A DNA stretch of 39,980 nucleotides from JBASRP01 sp044866075 (GTDB lineage Bacteria > Actinomycetota > AC-67), in NCBI GenBank assembly GCA_044866075.1, contig JBIOTQ010000131.1, positions 1 to 39,980 of the forward strand, in the 5' to 3' direction. Both the position numbers and the translations under genes were made by a program. A model generated the notes under the pieces. The model did no database searches, was not told where the DNA came from, and was given only the letters and a program-made list of their open reading frames with translations. Positions 7,741 through 16,083 of this stretch are shown one piece after another. Position 1 is the stretch's first letter; each line of letters begins with the position of its first letter.

Positions 7741-8646
7741 TTAATGTAGCACGCCCGGCCCGCCGGGGCCAGGGTTTCGGTTCATCGGTTCGCCGTTCTC
7801 CGCACCGCCGGCGACACGACCTGCGCGATCGAACGTACGGAGAGGCCCGATGCGATCGATCCATGCGGACAGAGTGGGACCTTCCGCGATCGCCGTTAGT
7901 GCAAGCAGCATCGCGAGGAGCGCCAGGAGGAACCACGAGGGCGGATCGGAGAGCACGATCGCCCCTCCGAGGATCGCACCGATCGCGTTCGAACCCGCAT
8001 CGCCGAGCATCGCTCGCTCGCGCAGATCGAACCTCAGGAAGGCGGCGACGGCCCCGAGCGTCGCGGAGAGCGCGACCTGCTGATGCTTCCCGAGGATCGC
8101 CATCGGGATCGCACCGAGGAGATAAAACTTCCCCGCACGGCCGGGCCGGACGTCGAGCGCATTGAAAAGGTTCGCCATCAGCGCGATCACCGCGGTGTGC
8201 ACCACCGCCCATCCGAACGAGGTCGAGGCCGCGGCGCCGACCGTGAACGCGAGCATCCCGCCTCCGACGATCTTGAGCGCACCCGGTGTGAGGCGGCCGC
8301 TCAACAGCGCGGGAACGTGGCTCCGCCAGCCGCGCTCCGGCTGTGCGGCGAGGTCGTCGAAGAGTCCGAGCAACGCGAACCCGAAGCCCAGGATGAGCTG
8401 CGGAACGGCCCCGGCCAGCGCGACGATCGGAGTGGGCGCCCCCGGCGCGACGGCGTGCACGAACTCGACGAACGCCATCGCGGCGGCGAAACCCACGAGG
8501 GCCGCGAGGCCGAGTCCGGTCGGGACGGGGACGCCGCGGTGGTTGCGGCGCAGCAGCGGCGTGAGCGGGATGAGGGCGCCGGCCACCCAGTGCGTGACTC
8601 CGGCCGCGACGGCGGCCGCGCCGAGCGCGAACAGCACCGTCGTCAT
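7741..8646 (-). CDS. MraY/WecA-like membrane glycosyl-phosphate transferase family protein
   Basis: A 301-residue, very hydrophobic multi-pass membrane protein resembling the polyprenyl-phosphate glycan-1-phosphate transferase superfamily (MraY/WecA/TagO). Recognisable family elements are LLGLFDDLAA (the aspartate pair on the first cytoplasmic loop), ANLFNALDVRPGRAGK (counterpart of the NxxNxxDGxDG region, here DVRPGR) and ERAMLGDAGSN near residue 215. The DVRPGR form differs from true MraY, so the substrate is uncertain. The ATG at 8646 overlaps the stop of the GT2 gene by 4 bases. With that GT2 and the SteA/MctB pair it suggests a cell-envelope module between steA and pyrG. Confidence 0.78.
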   Translation of the reverse strand: MTTVLFALGAAAVAAGVTHWVAGALIPLTPLLRRNHRGVPVPTGLGLAALVGFAAAMAFVEFVHAVAPGAPTPIVALAGAVPQLILGFGFALLGLFDDLAAQPERGWRSHVPALLSGRLTPGALKIVGGGMLAFTVGAAASTSFGWAVVHTAVIALMANLFNALDVRPGRAGKFYLLGAIPMAILGKHQQVALSATLGAVAAFLRFDLRERAMLGDAGSNAIGAILGGAIVLSDPPSWFLLALLAMLLALTAIAEGPTLSAWIDRIGPLRTFDRAGRVAGGAENGEPMNRNPGPGGPGVLH

Positions 8647-9362
8647 CGGCGAACCGCGCGGCCGGCGAGCGCGCGAGCCACGTCGAAGCCCTGTTTCCCG
8701 CGGTGCAGGAACCCCGCCGGGTCGCGCCCGGTCCGGGCGTGCGTGATCTCGCAGGGCACCTCGATCACACGGTACCCGGCGCGGAGCGCATCGACGGTGA
8801 AGGCCGTCTCCACGCCGAAACCGTGGGCGAACGGGCGGACGGCGTCCAGGACCTCGCGTCGCACGGCGCGCTGGCCCGACAGCGGACGGTCCATGCGGCG
8901 GGCGGCGAGCCGTTCGATCCCCCACCGGGCGAGACCCTCGACGAGTCCGAAGCCCGACGGGCCCCCATCGCGCGGCGGCGCGGCGATCGCCAAGTCGGCC
9001 TCGGCGGCGACGACGGGGCCAACGATCACGCGAAGATTGGCGGCCGACGAGCGGAGATCGGCGTCGGCGAACAGAAGGATGCCGGCGCTCGTCGCCGCCA
9101 CACCGCGCTCGAGCGCCGCGCCCTTGCCGGCGTTGCGTCCGAGACGGATCACGCGCGCGCCGGCGCGCTCGGCCTCGGTCGCCGTGGCGTCGCGCGATCC
9201 GTCGTCGACGACGACGATCTCGGAGACGTCGTCGATCATCCGGAGCGCCGCGATGGTCGCCGCGATGCGGCCGGCTTCGTTGTGCGCGGGGACGACCGCG
9301 CACACAAGACCGGGATCGACGTCCGCGCTCCCCCGCGGCCGCGCCGTCTCGGTGATCGTCAC
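8643..9362 (-). CDS. Family 2 glycosyltransferase
   Basis: A 239-residue GT-A fold glycosyltransferase. After about 20 disordered residues come the nucleotide-sugar motifs: CAVVPAHNEAGRI at about 21-33, EIVVVDDGSRDAT at about 48-60, and the metal-binding FADADLR near residue 98. The end of the catalytic domain is GVETAFTVDAL near residue 200. There are no transmembrane segments, unlike DPM/GtrB-type enzymes. Members of this clade often act on polyprenyl phosphate or nucleotide sugars in envelope glycan synthesis; the exact substrate cannot be read. It overlaps both neighbours by 4 bases, so it is translationally coupled to the MraY-like protein and to MctB/SteB. Confidence 0.85.
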   Translation of the reverse strand: MTITETARPRGSADVDPGLVCAVVPAHNEAGRIAATIAALRMIDDVSEIVVVDDGSRDATATEAERAGARVIRLGRNAGKGAALERGVAATSAGILLFADADLRSSAANLRVIVGPVVAAEADLAIAAPPRDGGPSGFGLVEGLARWGIERLAARRMDRPLSGQRAVRREVLDAVRPFAHGFGVETAFTVDALRAGYRVIEVPCEITHARTGRDPAGFLHRGKQGFDVARALAGRAVRR

Positions 9363-10279
9363 GCGGGACGAACGTCCGGGACGACGGCCGTCGCTCCCCC
9401 GCGCACGCCGTAGTGCGCGGCCGGCCCACCGGCGCCGAGCGCGCGAAGCGCGTAGACGACCGACAACAGTCCGGCGACGGTGTCGATGTGATCGACGGTG
9501 CAGACCGCACGGGCCATGTCGCGATCGCCGCGTACCAGCTCGGCGAGCGATCGGTTACGCCCGGCCGTGGAGGGTTCCGCGACCGCGACGATGCGCGTGC
9601 CGGAGAGAGACTTCACCATCGGCATGAAGAAATCGTCGAGCGCGGGGACCTCCTCCTCGTCGCCGGACGAGACCACGATCACGAGTGCGTTCGCGGCGGG
9701 GAACGATCCAGACCCGGGAAGATCGGCGACGTCGACGAAATCCGCGTCGGTGAGCGTCTTTAAGAGGTCGCCGTCGGCCCGTGGGTTCGCGGCCGCACCC
9801 AGACGCGTCCCGATCTTGGCCGCGGCTTGCGCCGTAACCTCCTGCGCATCGGTCGCGTTCGAGCGCAGCGCGAGGGCGAGCTGTTCGATTGCCGTGGGAG
9901 AGTCCAGCGCCCACTTGTCCGTGAGCGTCAGGCGCGTCGGACGCTTCGCGTTCGCGAAGGTCAAGGTCTCGGTGAGCTCGGAGAGGACCTCTCCGGGCAC
10001 GCGACGATCCGCAAGGATCACGACGGCGCGCCCCGCGAGCAGCCCTTCCAACAGCGGCGGCTCGATCGCCCTGCCGAACCGATCCCAAACGTCGAGCTGC
10101 CGTTGCAGATCGGCGACGTTGGCCCGCGTGCGGTCGAGGTCGTTGCGGAGGGCGGCGGTGTTCGCCTTCAAGCCGCTGACGACCTGTTGGTCGATGACGG
10201 TGGTGCCGGCGAGGATCCCCAGCCCCAGCGCGAGGAAGACGGCGGTCAGCGAGACGATGTGGTAGCGGAGGTTGACCAT
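9359..10279 (-). CDS. MctB/SteB-family envelope protein
   Basis: A 306-residue actinobacterial protein of the MctB (copper transporter) Pfam family. It starts MVNLRYHIVSLTAVFLALGL with one N-terminal membrane helix (about 8-28). A short coiled coil follows at about 36-66 (ALRNDLDRTRANVADLQRQL), then a long extracytoplasmic domain. In M. tuberculosis the relative Rv1698 was reported as an outer-membrane copper-efflux protein. In Corynebacterium the relative SteB works with SteA in daughter-cell separation. The adjacent steA (4-base gap) and lack of other copper genes make the SteB role more likely here; that is inference from context. Confidence 0.88.
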   Translation of the reverse strand: MVNLRYHIVSLTAVFLALGLGILAGTTVIDQQVVSGLKANTAALRNDLDRTRANVADLQRQLDVWDRFGRAIEPPLLEGLLAGRAVVILADRRVPGEVLSELTETLTFANAKRPTRLTLTDKWALDSPTAIEQLALALRSNATDAQEVTAQAAAKIGTRLGAAANPRADGDLLKTLTDADFVDVADLPGSGSFPAANALVIVVSSGDEEEVPALDDFFMPMVKSLSGTRIVAVAEPSTAGRNRSLAELVRGDRDMARAVCTVDHIDTVAGLLSVVYALRALGAGGPAAHYGVRGGATAVVPDVRPA

Positions 10280-10283
10280 CGGG

Positions 10284-11519
10284 TCAGAAGATATTGCGGA
10301 TCCGGTACCAGACCTGCTCGAACCATAACCGTACGGCCGGCGAGACGAGGGCCACGATCAGCCAGGTCATCAGGGCTGCGCCGATCAGGATCAGGAGATC
10401 CGAGCGCCGAACCGTCGGCCGGTAGAGACGGTTCACACCCTTCGCGTCCACGAGCTTCGGGCCGACCTTCAGCCGGACGAGGAACGTCGACGCCATCCCC
10501 CCGCGTCCTTTGTCGAGAAACTCGACGAGGTGCGCGTGCGAACCGACGGCGACGATCAGATCGGCGCGCCGCTCGTAGGCGAGCAGAAGCGCGATGTCCT
10601 CGCTCGTTCCGGCGCTCGCGAACACGCTGGCGTCGATCCCCAAGCCGCGGACCCGCTCGAGGCCGGGCGCGCGGCCGTCGGGGTAGGCGTGCACGATGAT
10701 CTCGGCGCCGGACGTGAGGGCCGCGGTCGAGACCGAGTCCATGTCGCCGATGATGATGTCGGGCCGGAACCCTTCGTCGATCAGCGCGTCGGCGCCGCCG
10801 TCGACGGCGATGAGGACCGGCTTTACGTCGCCGATGTAGCCGCGCAGCGTCTGCAGGTCCTTCTTGTAGTCGTAGCCACGAACGACGACCAGCGCATGCC
10901 GGCCCTCGATCGTCGTGCGCGTCTCCGGAACGCCGGCTCCCTCGAGGAAGAGCTCCCGTTCGCGCACGAGGTAATCCACCGTGTTGCGGGCGAAAGCCTC
11001 GAGCTCCTCGCCGAGGTGCGATCGCGCGGCGGTGAGCTGGCGGTCCAGCTCCTCTCCCTCGAGCACGACGCCCTTCGCGACGACCTGGCCGTCGCGATGG
11101 ATGTGACCGCCCTGGATCTGGATGCGGTCGCCTTCCCGGATCACGTCGAGGATCTCGGAACCGACCCGGTCGATGAGCGGGATGCCCGCGCGAGCCAAGA
11201 CGGCAGGGCCCGAGTTCGGATAGCGCCCGGTGATCGAGGCCCGCGCGTTGATCACGGCCCCGGCGTGCCGCTCGACGAGTCCCTCGGCGGAAACACGGTC
11301 GAGATCCTCGTGATCGATGATCGCGATCTCGCCCGGGCGGAGGCGCGGGATCAGGTCTTTCGTGCGGCGGTCGACGCGCGCGGCGCCGGTGATGCCGTCG
11401 GCGTCGCGGCGCCTGCGCCAGGGGAGCCGGCGGGCGACCCGTGTGTGGTCTCGCTTATCGGCCTCCCACCCGCCCGGCTTGGCCCGAGCGCGTCCGCCGT
11501 CCCGCTCGGTCCGCGACAT
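10284..11519 (-). CDS. steA: SteA-family cell-separation protein (thiamine pyrophosphokinase-like domain)
   Basis: A 411-residue relative of SteA (Rv1697). After a basic N-terminal tail (1-45) comes an N-terminal domain (about 46-195), then a thiamine-pyrophosphokinase-like catalytic-fold domain with IAVDGGADALI at about 237-247 and the GDMDS signature at 258-262. One C-terminal membrane helix is at about 374-393, ending in a short basic/aromatic tail. SteA in corynebacteria is linked to cell-wall cleavage at division together with SteB and RipA; no thiamine role is established. The gene lies 4 bases before the mctB/steB start. In mycobacteria recN separates steA from nadK; here the two are 4 bases apart with no recN. 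Confidence 0.9.
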   Translation of the reverse strand: MSRTERDGGRARAKPGGWEADKRDHTRVARRLPWRRRRDADGITGAARVDRRTKDLIPRLRPGEIAIIDHEDLDRVSAEGLVERHAGAVINARASITGRYPNSGPAVLARAGIPLIDRVGSEILDVIREGDRIQIQGGHIHRDGQVVAKGVVLEGEELDRQLTAARSHLGEELEAFARNTVDYLVRERELFLEGAGVPETRTTIEGRHALVVVRGYDYKKDLQTLRGYIGDVKPVLIAVDGGADALIDEGFRPDIIIGDMDSVSTAALTSGAEIIVHAYPDGRAPGLERVRGLGIDASVFASAGTSEDIALLLAYERRADLIVAVGSHAHLVEFLDKGRGGMASTFLVRLKVGPKLVDAKGVNRLYRPTVRRSDLLILIGAALMTWLIVALVSPAVRLWFEQVWYRIRNIF

Positions 11520-11523
11520 CGGC

Positions 11524-12393
11524 TCAATGGTAGTCGTCGGGCAGGCGGACCTTCTCGCGGACCAGCCGCCAGAACGGCGCCCCCTCGACCTTCGCCAGTT
11601 TCAGGGTCTTCGCCCCCGCGCGGACCGTGACCCGGGCGCCGACCGGCAGCTCGACCTCTTTCCGGCCGTCGGCCGAGAGGGAGACGGTGTCGGGGTCGGG
11701 CAGGACCGTGATGACGATCTCCTCGGAGGCCGCGACGACCATCGCGCGGTCGAACAGCATGTGAGGCGAAACAGGGGTCAGGATCAGGCAGTCGAGCCGG
11801 GGCGAGACCACCGGGCCGTGCGCCGAGAACGAGTAGGCCGTCGAGCCGGTGGGCGTCGACACGATGAGGCCGTCCGCCGCGAACGTCGTGAAGGCTTCCC
11901 CACCCAGAGCGACGTCGAGCTTGATGAGCCGTCCCGGCGTGATCTTCGAGACGATCACATCGTTGACGGCGGTGAAACGCTCGACCATCTCGCCGCCGAG
12001 CGCGACCTCGCCTTCGAGGGTCATGCGCGATTCGATCTCGAAGCCTTGCTCGCAGATACGATCGAGCGCCACCTCGAGCTCTCCGCGCTCGATCTCGGCG
12101 AGGAAGCCGAGGCGCCCCAGATTCACACCGAGGAGCGGCGTCCCGGACGGCACCGCGATCGCGGCCGCGCGCAACAGCGTGCCGTCGCCGCCGAGGACGA
12201 AGATCAGATCGAGGTCGCGCCCGAAGCCGGATTCGTCGATCACGCGAACCGGATCGCCGAGACGCGCCGCGTCGGCGGCGAGGGCGCACACCTCGATGCC
12301 TCGCCCGTCGAGCGCGCGCGACAGCCAGCGGCCCGTCTCCTCGGCGTCCGCGCGGTCGCCATGCAAGAAGAGCGCGACGCGCCTGAGCTTCAC
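11524..12393 (-). CDS. nadK: NAD kinase
   Basis: NAD kinase phosphorylates NAD to NADP. The 289-residue product has the GGDGT motif at 68-72, NDVIVSK at 144-150 and the nucleotide-binding stretch TPTGSTAYS at 180-188, all diagnostic. Length is normal. The frame is open upstream to 12828, but the GTG at 12393 matches the family start, sits behind GAGGAGGCGC, and overlaps the tlyA stop by 4 bases. It keeps the actinobacterial order tlyA-nadK, with steA directly downstream. Confidence 0.96.
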   Translation of the reverse strand: MKLRRVALFLHGDRADAEETGRWLSRALDGRGIEVCALAADAARLGDPVRVIDESGFGRDLDLIFVLGGDGTLLRAAAIAVPSGTPLLGVNLGRLGFLAEIERGELEVALDRICEQGFEIESRMTLEGEVALGGEMVERFTAVNDVIVSKITPGRLIKLDVALGGEAFTTFAADGLIVSTPTGSTAYSFSAHGPVVSPRLDCLILTPVSPHMLFDRAMVVAASEEIVITVLPDPDTVSLSADGRKEVELPVGARVTVRAGAKTLKLAKVEGAPFWRLVREKVRLPDDYH

Positions 12394-13043
12394 GGCGCCT
12401 CCTCGATCGCGGCGTCGATCGCGGCGTCTCCGGCGTCGGATCCGTCGCGGCGAAGGTGCAGGAAGAACTCGCGGTTGCCGGCCGGGCCGACGAGCGGCGA
12501 TGCGCAGGCTCCGGCGACGACGCATCCGCTCTCGCTGTACGCCTCGGCGACCGATCGCATCGCCCCGCGCCACACGTGTGGGTCGCGGACGACGCCGCCG
12601 CGCTCGACGCGCGCCCGCGGCGCTTCGAATTGAGGCTTGACGAGGAGGACGAGCGACGCGTCGGGACGCGCGGCGGCCAGGAGCGCATCGCGCACGGCGC
12701 CGAGCGAGATGAACGACAGGTCGGCGACGACGAGGTCGACCGGCTCCTCCCCCATCGCGGGGAGGGCGAGGGTCCGGACATTCGTCCGTTCGAGCACGTG
12801 GACGCGTGCGTCGTTCCGCAGCGTCCACGCGAGCGCGCCGTACGCGACGTCGACGACGACGACCCGAACGGCGCCGCGACGCAAGAGACAGTCGGTGAAT
12901 CCTCCGGTCGACGCGCCCGCGTCCAGAGCGGTCTTCCCCGAGGCGTCGATCCCGAAGGAGTCCAGGGCGCGCTCGAGCTTGGATCCGCCTCGAGAGACGT
13001 AAGGCTGAGCCCCCGCGTCCGTGGGGGCACGGCGCGCGGACAT
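12390..13043 (-). CDS. tlyA: TlyA-like rRNA 2'-O-methyltransferase lacking the S4 domain
   Basis: A 217-residue FtsJ/TlyA-type methyltransferase. The Rossmann domain is clear: YVSRGGSKLERAL at about 15-27, SAM motif LDAGASTGGFTDCLLRRGA at about 40-58, VVVADLSFISL at about 102-112 and LLVKPQFEAPR at about 131-141. In mycobacteria TlyA methylates 16S C1409 and 23S C1920 and its loss gives capreomycin resistance. Normal TlyA (about 250-270 residues) begins with a roughly 60-residue S4 RNA-binding domain. Here only 14 residues precede YVSRGG, and the upstream DNA encodes a different small protein. It is therefore truncated, or the substrate is recognised differently. It is coupled to the small gene upstream (TGATG) and to nadK downstream. 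Confidence 0.87.
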   Translation of the reverse strand: MSARRAPTDAGAQPYVSRGGSKLERALDSFGIDASGKTALDAGASTGGFTDCLLRRGAVRVVVVDVAYGALAWTLRNDARVHVLERTNVRTLALPAMGEEPVDLVVADLSFISLGAVRDALLAAARPDASLVLLVKPQFEAPRARVERGGVVRDPHVWRGAMRSVAEAYSESGCVVAGACASPLVGPAGNREFFLHLRRDGSDAGDAAIDAAIEEAP

Positions 13044-13198
13044 CAGGCCGACGGGATCTCGTCGAGCGTGGTACGGAGACGCGCCTCGAGCGCCTCCAGA
13101 GCGGCGGCGCGCTCGGCGGGAGGGAGCGTGCCGATGCGCTCGATCTCGGCCTCGATGTCGTTCGGTGCGTTCGCGACGTCGTCGTCCATCGGAGCCAT
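13043..13198 (-). CDS. 51-residue acidic/Ala-rich protein upstream of tlyA
   Basis: ATG at 13198 to TGA at 13043-13045, overlapping the tlyA start as TGATG. The product begins MAPMDDDVANAPND and continues as one amphipathic, Ala/Glu/Arg-rich helical region (PPAERAAALEALEARLRTTL). A second in-frame ATG three codons in is possible. M. tuberculosis has a similarly tiny unknown gene, Rv1693, at the same place between the HAD phosphatase and tlyA, so this is probably its positional counterpart. Function is unknown. Support comes from the tight coupling, the codon pattern and synteny. Confidence 0.7.
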   Translation of the reverse strand: MAPMDDDVANAPNDIEAEIERIGTLPPAERAAALEALEARLRTTLDEIPSA

Positions 13199-13212
13199 GA
13201 TACGACGCCCGC

Positions 13213-13611
13213 TCAGCGTGAGCGGGCAGGCTTCTTGCCAGCGCCCGACCTGCTGGTTCGCCCTCGGCTGGCGGTCTTCTTCGGCGATGTCGAGGACCGT
13301 ACGCGGGTTTGCCGCGCGCGCCTGTCGGCGATCTCGAGAGCTTGGACGCGCTGCCGAAGTCGTTCGACCTCGGACTTGGTTGCGAATCCCACGCGCGATA
13401 CCTGGCGGCGGATCTCGCGCGCGACGAAGTCGGTCAGCTTGCGCCGGTTCTCGCGGCTGCGCTCCATGAGATCCGATGCGACGTCGCGGATCTGCCCGCG
13501 ATCGATCATCCCTGACCCGGCGAGCCGCCGGGCGACGCGCTCGGCTCGCTCGCGTGGAACCTCCGTGAGGCTTTGCGCGGCGTCCATGTACCGCTTGATC
13601 GCCTCTCGCAT
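13213..13611 (-). CDS. Phasin-like coiled-coil protein
   Basis: A 132-residue, highly charged helical protein starting MREAIKRYMDAAQSLTEV. Residues 10-80 resemble the phasin / polyhydroxyalkanoate granule-associated helical domain (RAERVARRLAGSGMIDRGQI, then DLMERSRENRRKLTDFVARE). Residues 85-105 are a heptad-like coiled coil (KSEVERLRQRVQALE). The last about 25 residues are Lys/Arg/Ser-rich, as in histone-like PhaF tails. Such genes are common near tlyA and the HAD gene in actinobacteria that do not store PHA, so a DNA- or membrane-associated role is equally possible. The frame is open to 13806, but the ATG at 13611 fits the family and leaves a 76-base divergent promoter region. Confidence 0.78.
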   Translation of the reverse strand: MREAIKRYMDAAQSLTEVPRERAERVARRLAGSGMIDRGQIRDVASDLMERSRENRRKLTDFVAREIRRQVSRVGFATKSEVERLRQRVQALEIADRRARQTRVRSSTSPKKTASRGRTSRSGAGKKPARSR

Positions 13612-13687
13612 CGGGGACCTCCTCGTCGTGTGTTCCCCGCGGTCGTGCCGGGGAGAACCCAGGCTACCAGTGGTATCCTCACGCGAC

Positions 13688-14029
13688 GTGGCGACGCCCG
13701 CGGAAGTCGACCGCACCCTCAAGAAGCTTGTGAAGCGGCTCGACACCGCGGATCTCGATGGCGCCTCCCTCCCCGAGCAACAGCGAAGCATCGTCTGCGT
13801 GATCACAGACCTCGAGCTGATCTACCGCGCCGAATACGCGGACGGACGGATCACCAAGCTGTCCAAAGTGAAAACCGCGGAGGGCGGTGACGTTCGGATC
13901 TCGGTCGCCAGCGATGAACTCATCTCTCTCGCCGACGGTCGCAGCTCGCTACCGATGGCGCTTCTCTTCGGACGGATCCGCGTCGACGCGCACGCGCGCG
14001 ATCTGCTTCTGCTGCGGCAGCTCTTCTAG
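13688..14029 (+). CDS. SCP2-like sterol-carrier-fold protein
   Basis: A 113-residue protein with the layout of the SCP2-like lipid-binding fold. A helical N-terminus is followed by beta strands (IVCVITDLELIYRAEY, DVRISVASDELISLADG) and ends in the typical GRIRVDAHARDLLLLRQLF helix. In actinobacteria such small stand-alone SCP2-like proteins are common and uncharacterised; lipid or hydrophobic ligand binding is inferred from the fold. The frame is open from 13235, but the GTG at 13688 is the sensible start because the upstream part overlaps the divergent phasin-like gene. The stop is immediately followed by the rhomboid ATG, so the two are coupled. Confidence 0.78.
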   Translation: MATPAEVDRTLKKLVKRLDTADLDGASLPEQQRSIVCVITDLELIYRAEYADGRITKLSKVKTAEGGDVRISVASDELISLADGRSSLPMALLFGRIRVDAHARDLLLLRQLF

Positions 14030-14851
14030 ATGATCCCGATCAAGGACGAGAACCCCACGTTCTCGACGCCCATCGTGACGATCGCGCTGATCGTCATCAA
14101 CATCGTCGTGTTCTTCACCGAGCCGGTACTGACGAGCGGCCGGACCCACCGGGAACTGTCGGTCGTTCCTGCGTGCGCCGCGAGTCCGGCCGAGTGCAAT
14201 CAGCTGAGGTATTTCGCCTGCAACGCCGCCGTGCCCTACGAGATGACACACGGGGAGCGCGCGAGCGAAGCGCTCCGGGGCGGACACCGGTTCGAGACGC
14301 AGGGGGAGAACCTTTCGGCCCTGTTCGAGGGGCTGTCCTGTCCGCGCAAAAACGTGTGGCTGTCGATCCTCAAGTCGATGTTCCTACACGGAAGCATCTT
14401 GCACATCGCGTTCAACATGCTCTTCCTGTGGGTTTTCGGGAACAACGTCGAGGACCGTCTCGGCATCCCTCGGTACATCGCCTTCTACCTTCTGGCCGGC
14501 GCCGCAGCTGCCTACGCCCAGGCCTTCGTTTTCCCGGACTCGGCGGTCCCCTTGATAGGCGCGTCGGGCGCGATCGCCGGGGTCCTCGGCGCGTATCTTT
14601 TGATGTTCCCGCGCGCACGAATAAGAAGCCTCGTCATCCTCGTCATCTTCATCACGATAATCGAGGTCCCGGCCTGGCTCATGATCGGGCTCTGGTTCCT
14701 CACGCAGTTGTTCTCGAGCGTGGGGTCCGTGGCGGGCGATACCGGCGTGGCGTACATGGCGCACGTCGGCGGGTTCCTCGCGGGGATGTTGTTACTCCTG
14801 ATCTTCCGGCCGCGGCGGCCGCAACCGCAGCCGACCGGGCTTCCCTACTGA
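14030..14851 (+). CDS. Rhomboid-family intramembrane serine protease
   Basis: A 273-residue six- or seven-helix membrane protease. The rhomboid signatures are complete: HGSxxHIxxNM at residues 120-130, nucleophile Ser179 in GASGAIAG, and catalytic His245 in MAHVGGFLAG. A soluble insertion between helix 1 and helix 2 (about 33-108) contains four cysteines (residues 49, 56, 64, 104) that could form extracytoplasmic disulfides. Helices lie at about 13-30, 112-137, 147-168, 176-194, 199-228 and 241-259. Substrates are unknown. It abuts the SCP2-like gene and converges with the HAD-GNAT gene, overlapping it by 7 bases at the 3' ends. Confidence 0.93.
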   Translation: MIPIKDENPTFSTPIVTIALIVINIVVFFTEPVLTSGRTHRELSVVPACAASPAECNQLRYFACNAAVPYEMTHGERASEALRGGHRFETQGENLSALFEGLSCPRKNVWLSILKSMFLHGSILHIAFNMLFLWVFGNNVEDRLGIPRYIAFYLLAGAAAAYAQAFVFPDSAVPLIGASGAIAGVLGAYLLMFPRARIRSLVILVIFITIIEVPAWLMIGLWFLTQLFSSVGSVAGDTGVAYMAHVGGFLAGMLLLLIFRPRRPQPQPTGLPY

Positions 14852-16083
14852 GGTTCCGGCAACGTCAGGCGCATCACCGGCGCCGTCGTCGGGCATTCGC
14901 GCGTGATCTGCTTGTGACCCGCGATCCCGTCCGGCAGCTCCTCGCGCGGGATCGTGCGGAAGCCGCAGCGCGCGAAGAAGCCTTCGGCGTCGGTCGTCAC
15001 GAGGTAGACGTCGCGGATCCCGGCGCGCGCTGCCTGGCGCAACGCGGCGGCGGACACCAGGAGGCCCGTACCCGATCCGCGGACGTCGACGCCCACGGCG
15101 ACCGACCGGAGTAACGCCGCGTCGCCCACCGGTTCCCACGCGGCCGTCGCGATGACGCGCCGATCGGACTCGGCGACGACGGTGCGGCCCACGCGCTCGC
15201 GCGCGGCGCCGGCCGGCAGCCCACCTTCGTGCAACAGCGACGCGATCGCCGGGAGATCGGGCCCGCTCGCTTGTCGAAGCTGCGGATGAGGGAGATCGGA
15301 CAAGACATCGGACAAACGCTTCAGGACGAAATCCGGCCACGCTGGCGCCGTCGCGAGTTCCGGAACGCCGGTGGCGCCGGTCAGGACGAGCGCGCTCGGC
15401 CAGCCGACCGCTTGTGCCGCCATCACGTCGGTCTCGATCCGATCGCCGATCATCAACGCCGGGGTCCCGCCCACCCGATCCTGCGCGACCTGAAGCATCA
15501 GCGGCTGCGGTTTCCCCGCGACGGTCGGCTCGACGCCCGTGGAGGTACGCAGCGCGGCGACGATCGCGCCGCACCCGGGCCACAGCCCGTCGGGCGCCGG
15601 GTACGTCGCGTCCGAGTTCGACGCGATGAAGATCGCGCCGGCTCTGATCGCGAGCGTGGCGCGTCGCAGTTTCTCGTAGGTCAGGTCGCGGTCCCATCCG
15701 ACGACGACGATCGAGCACTCCGAGGGGTGGTCGCCGTCGGCGATCCGCACGCCGGCCGCGGAGACCTGCTCGAGCAGGCCCGGACCGCCGATCACGAACG
15801 CCGCGCGTCCGCGCAGCGCCGGGATCGTGCTCTCCATCAGCCGCGCGACCGCGTCGGCCGAGGTGACGATCTCACTCTCCTCCCCTTGCGCGCCGACGTC
15901 GGCCAGCTTCTTGGCGTAGGACTCGTGGGTCTGCGAGGAGTTGTTGGTGACGAAGGCGAGACGCTTCCCGGCGTCGCGGAGCGAACGGATCGTCTCGGGC
16001 GCGCCCGGAACGGGCTCGTCGCCGGTCCACACGACCCCATCGAGATCGAGGACGAAACGCTGGAACGCCTGCGCGAGGATCAC
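14845..16083 (-). CDS. HAD-IIA sugar/glycerol phosphatase fused to a GNAT domain
   Basis: A 412-residue two-domain protein. Residues 5-270 are a NagD/p-nitrophenylphosphatase-type HAD-IIA phosphatase: DLDGVVW with Asp13/Asp15, TNNSS at about 53, GKPQPLML and MIGDRIETDVMAAQAVG. Residues about 290-412 are an N-acetyltransferase-like domain (VGVDVRGSGTGLLVSAA; FFARCGFRTI). M. tuberculosis Rv1692, at the same locus, has this architecture and was reported as a glycerol-3-phosphate phosphatase in lipid head-group recycling, so that is the best functional guess. Whether the GNAT part is active is unknown. The GTG start at 16083 overlaps the TPR gene stop (GTGA). The longer frame to 16419 is not used because it overlaps the TPR gene. 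Confidence 0.88.
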   Translation of the reverse strand: MILAQAFQRFVLDLDGVVWTGDEPVPGAPETIRSLRDAGKRLAFVTNNSSQTHESYAKKLADVGAQGEESEIVTSADAVARLMESTIPALRGRAAFVIGGPGLLEQVSAAGVRIADGDHPSECSIVVVGWDRDLTYEKLRRATLAIRAGAIFIASNSDATYPAPDGLWPGCGAIVAALRTSTGVEPTVAGKPQPLMLQVAQDRVGGTPALMIGDRIETDVMAAQAVGWPSALVLTGATGVPELATAPAWPDFVLKRLSDVLSDLPHPQLRQASGPDLPAIASLLHEGGLPAGAARERVGRTVVAESDRRVIATAAWEPVGDAALLRSVAVGVDVRGSGTGLLVSAAALRQAARAGIRDVYLVTTDAEGFFARCGFRTIPREELPDGIAGHKQITRECPTTAPVMRLTLPEPQ

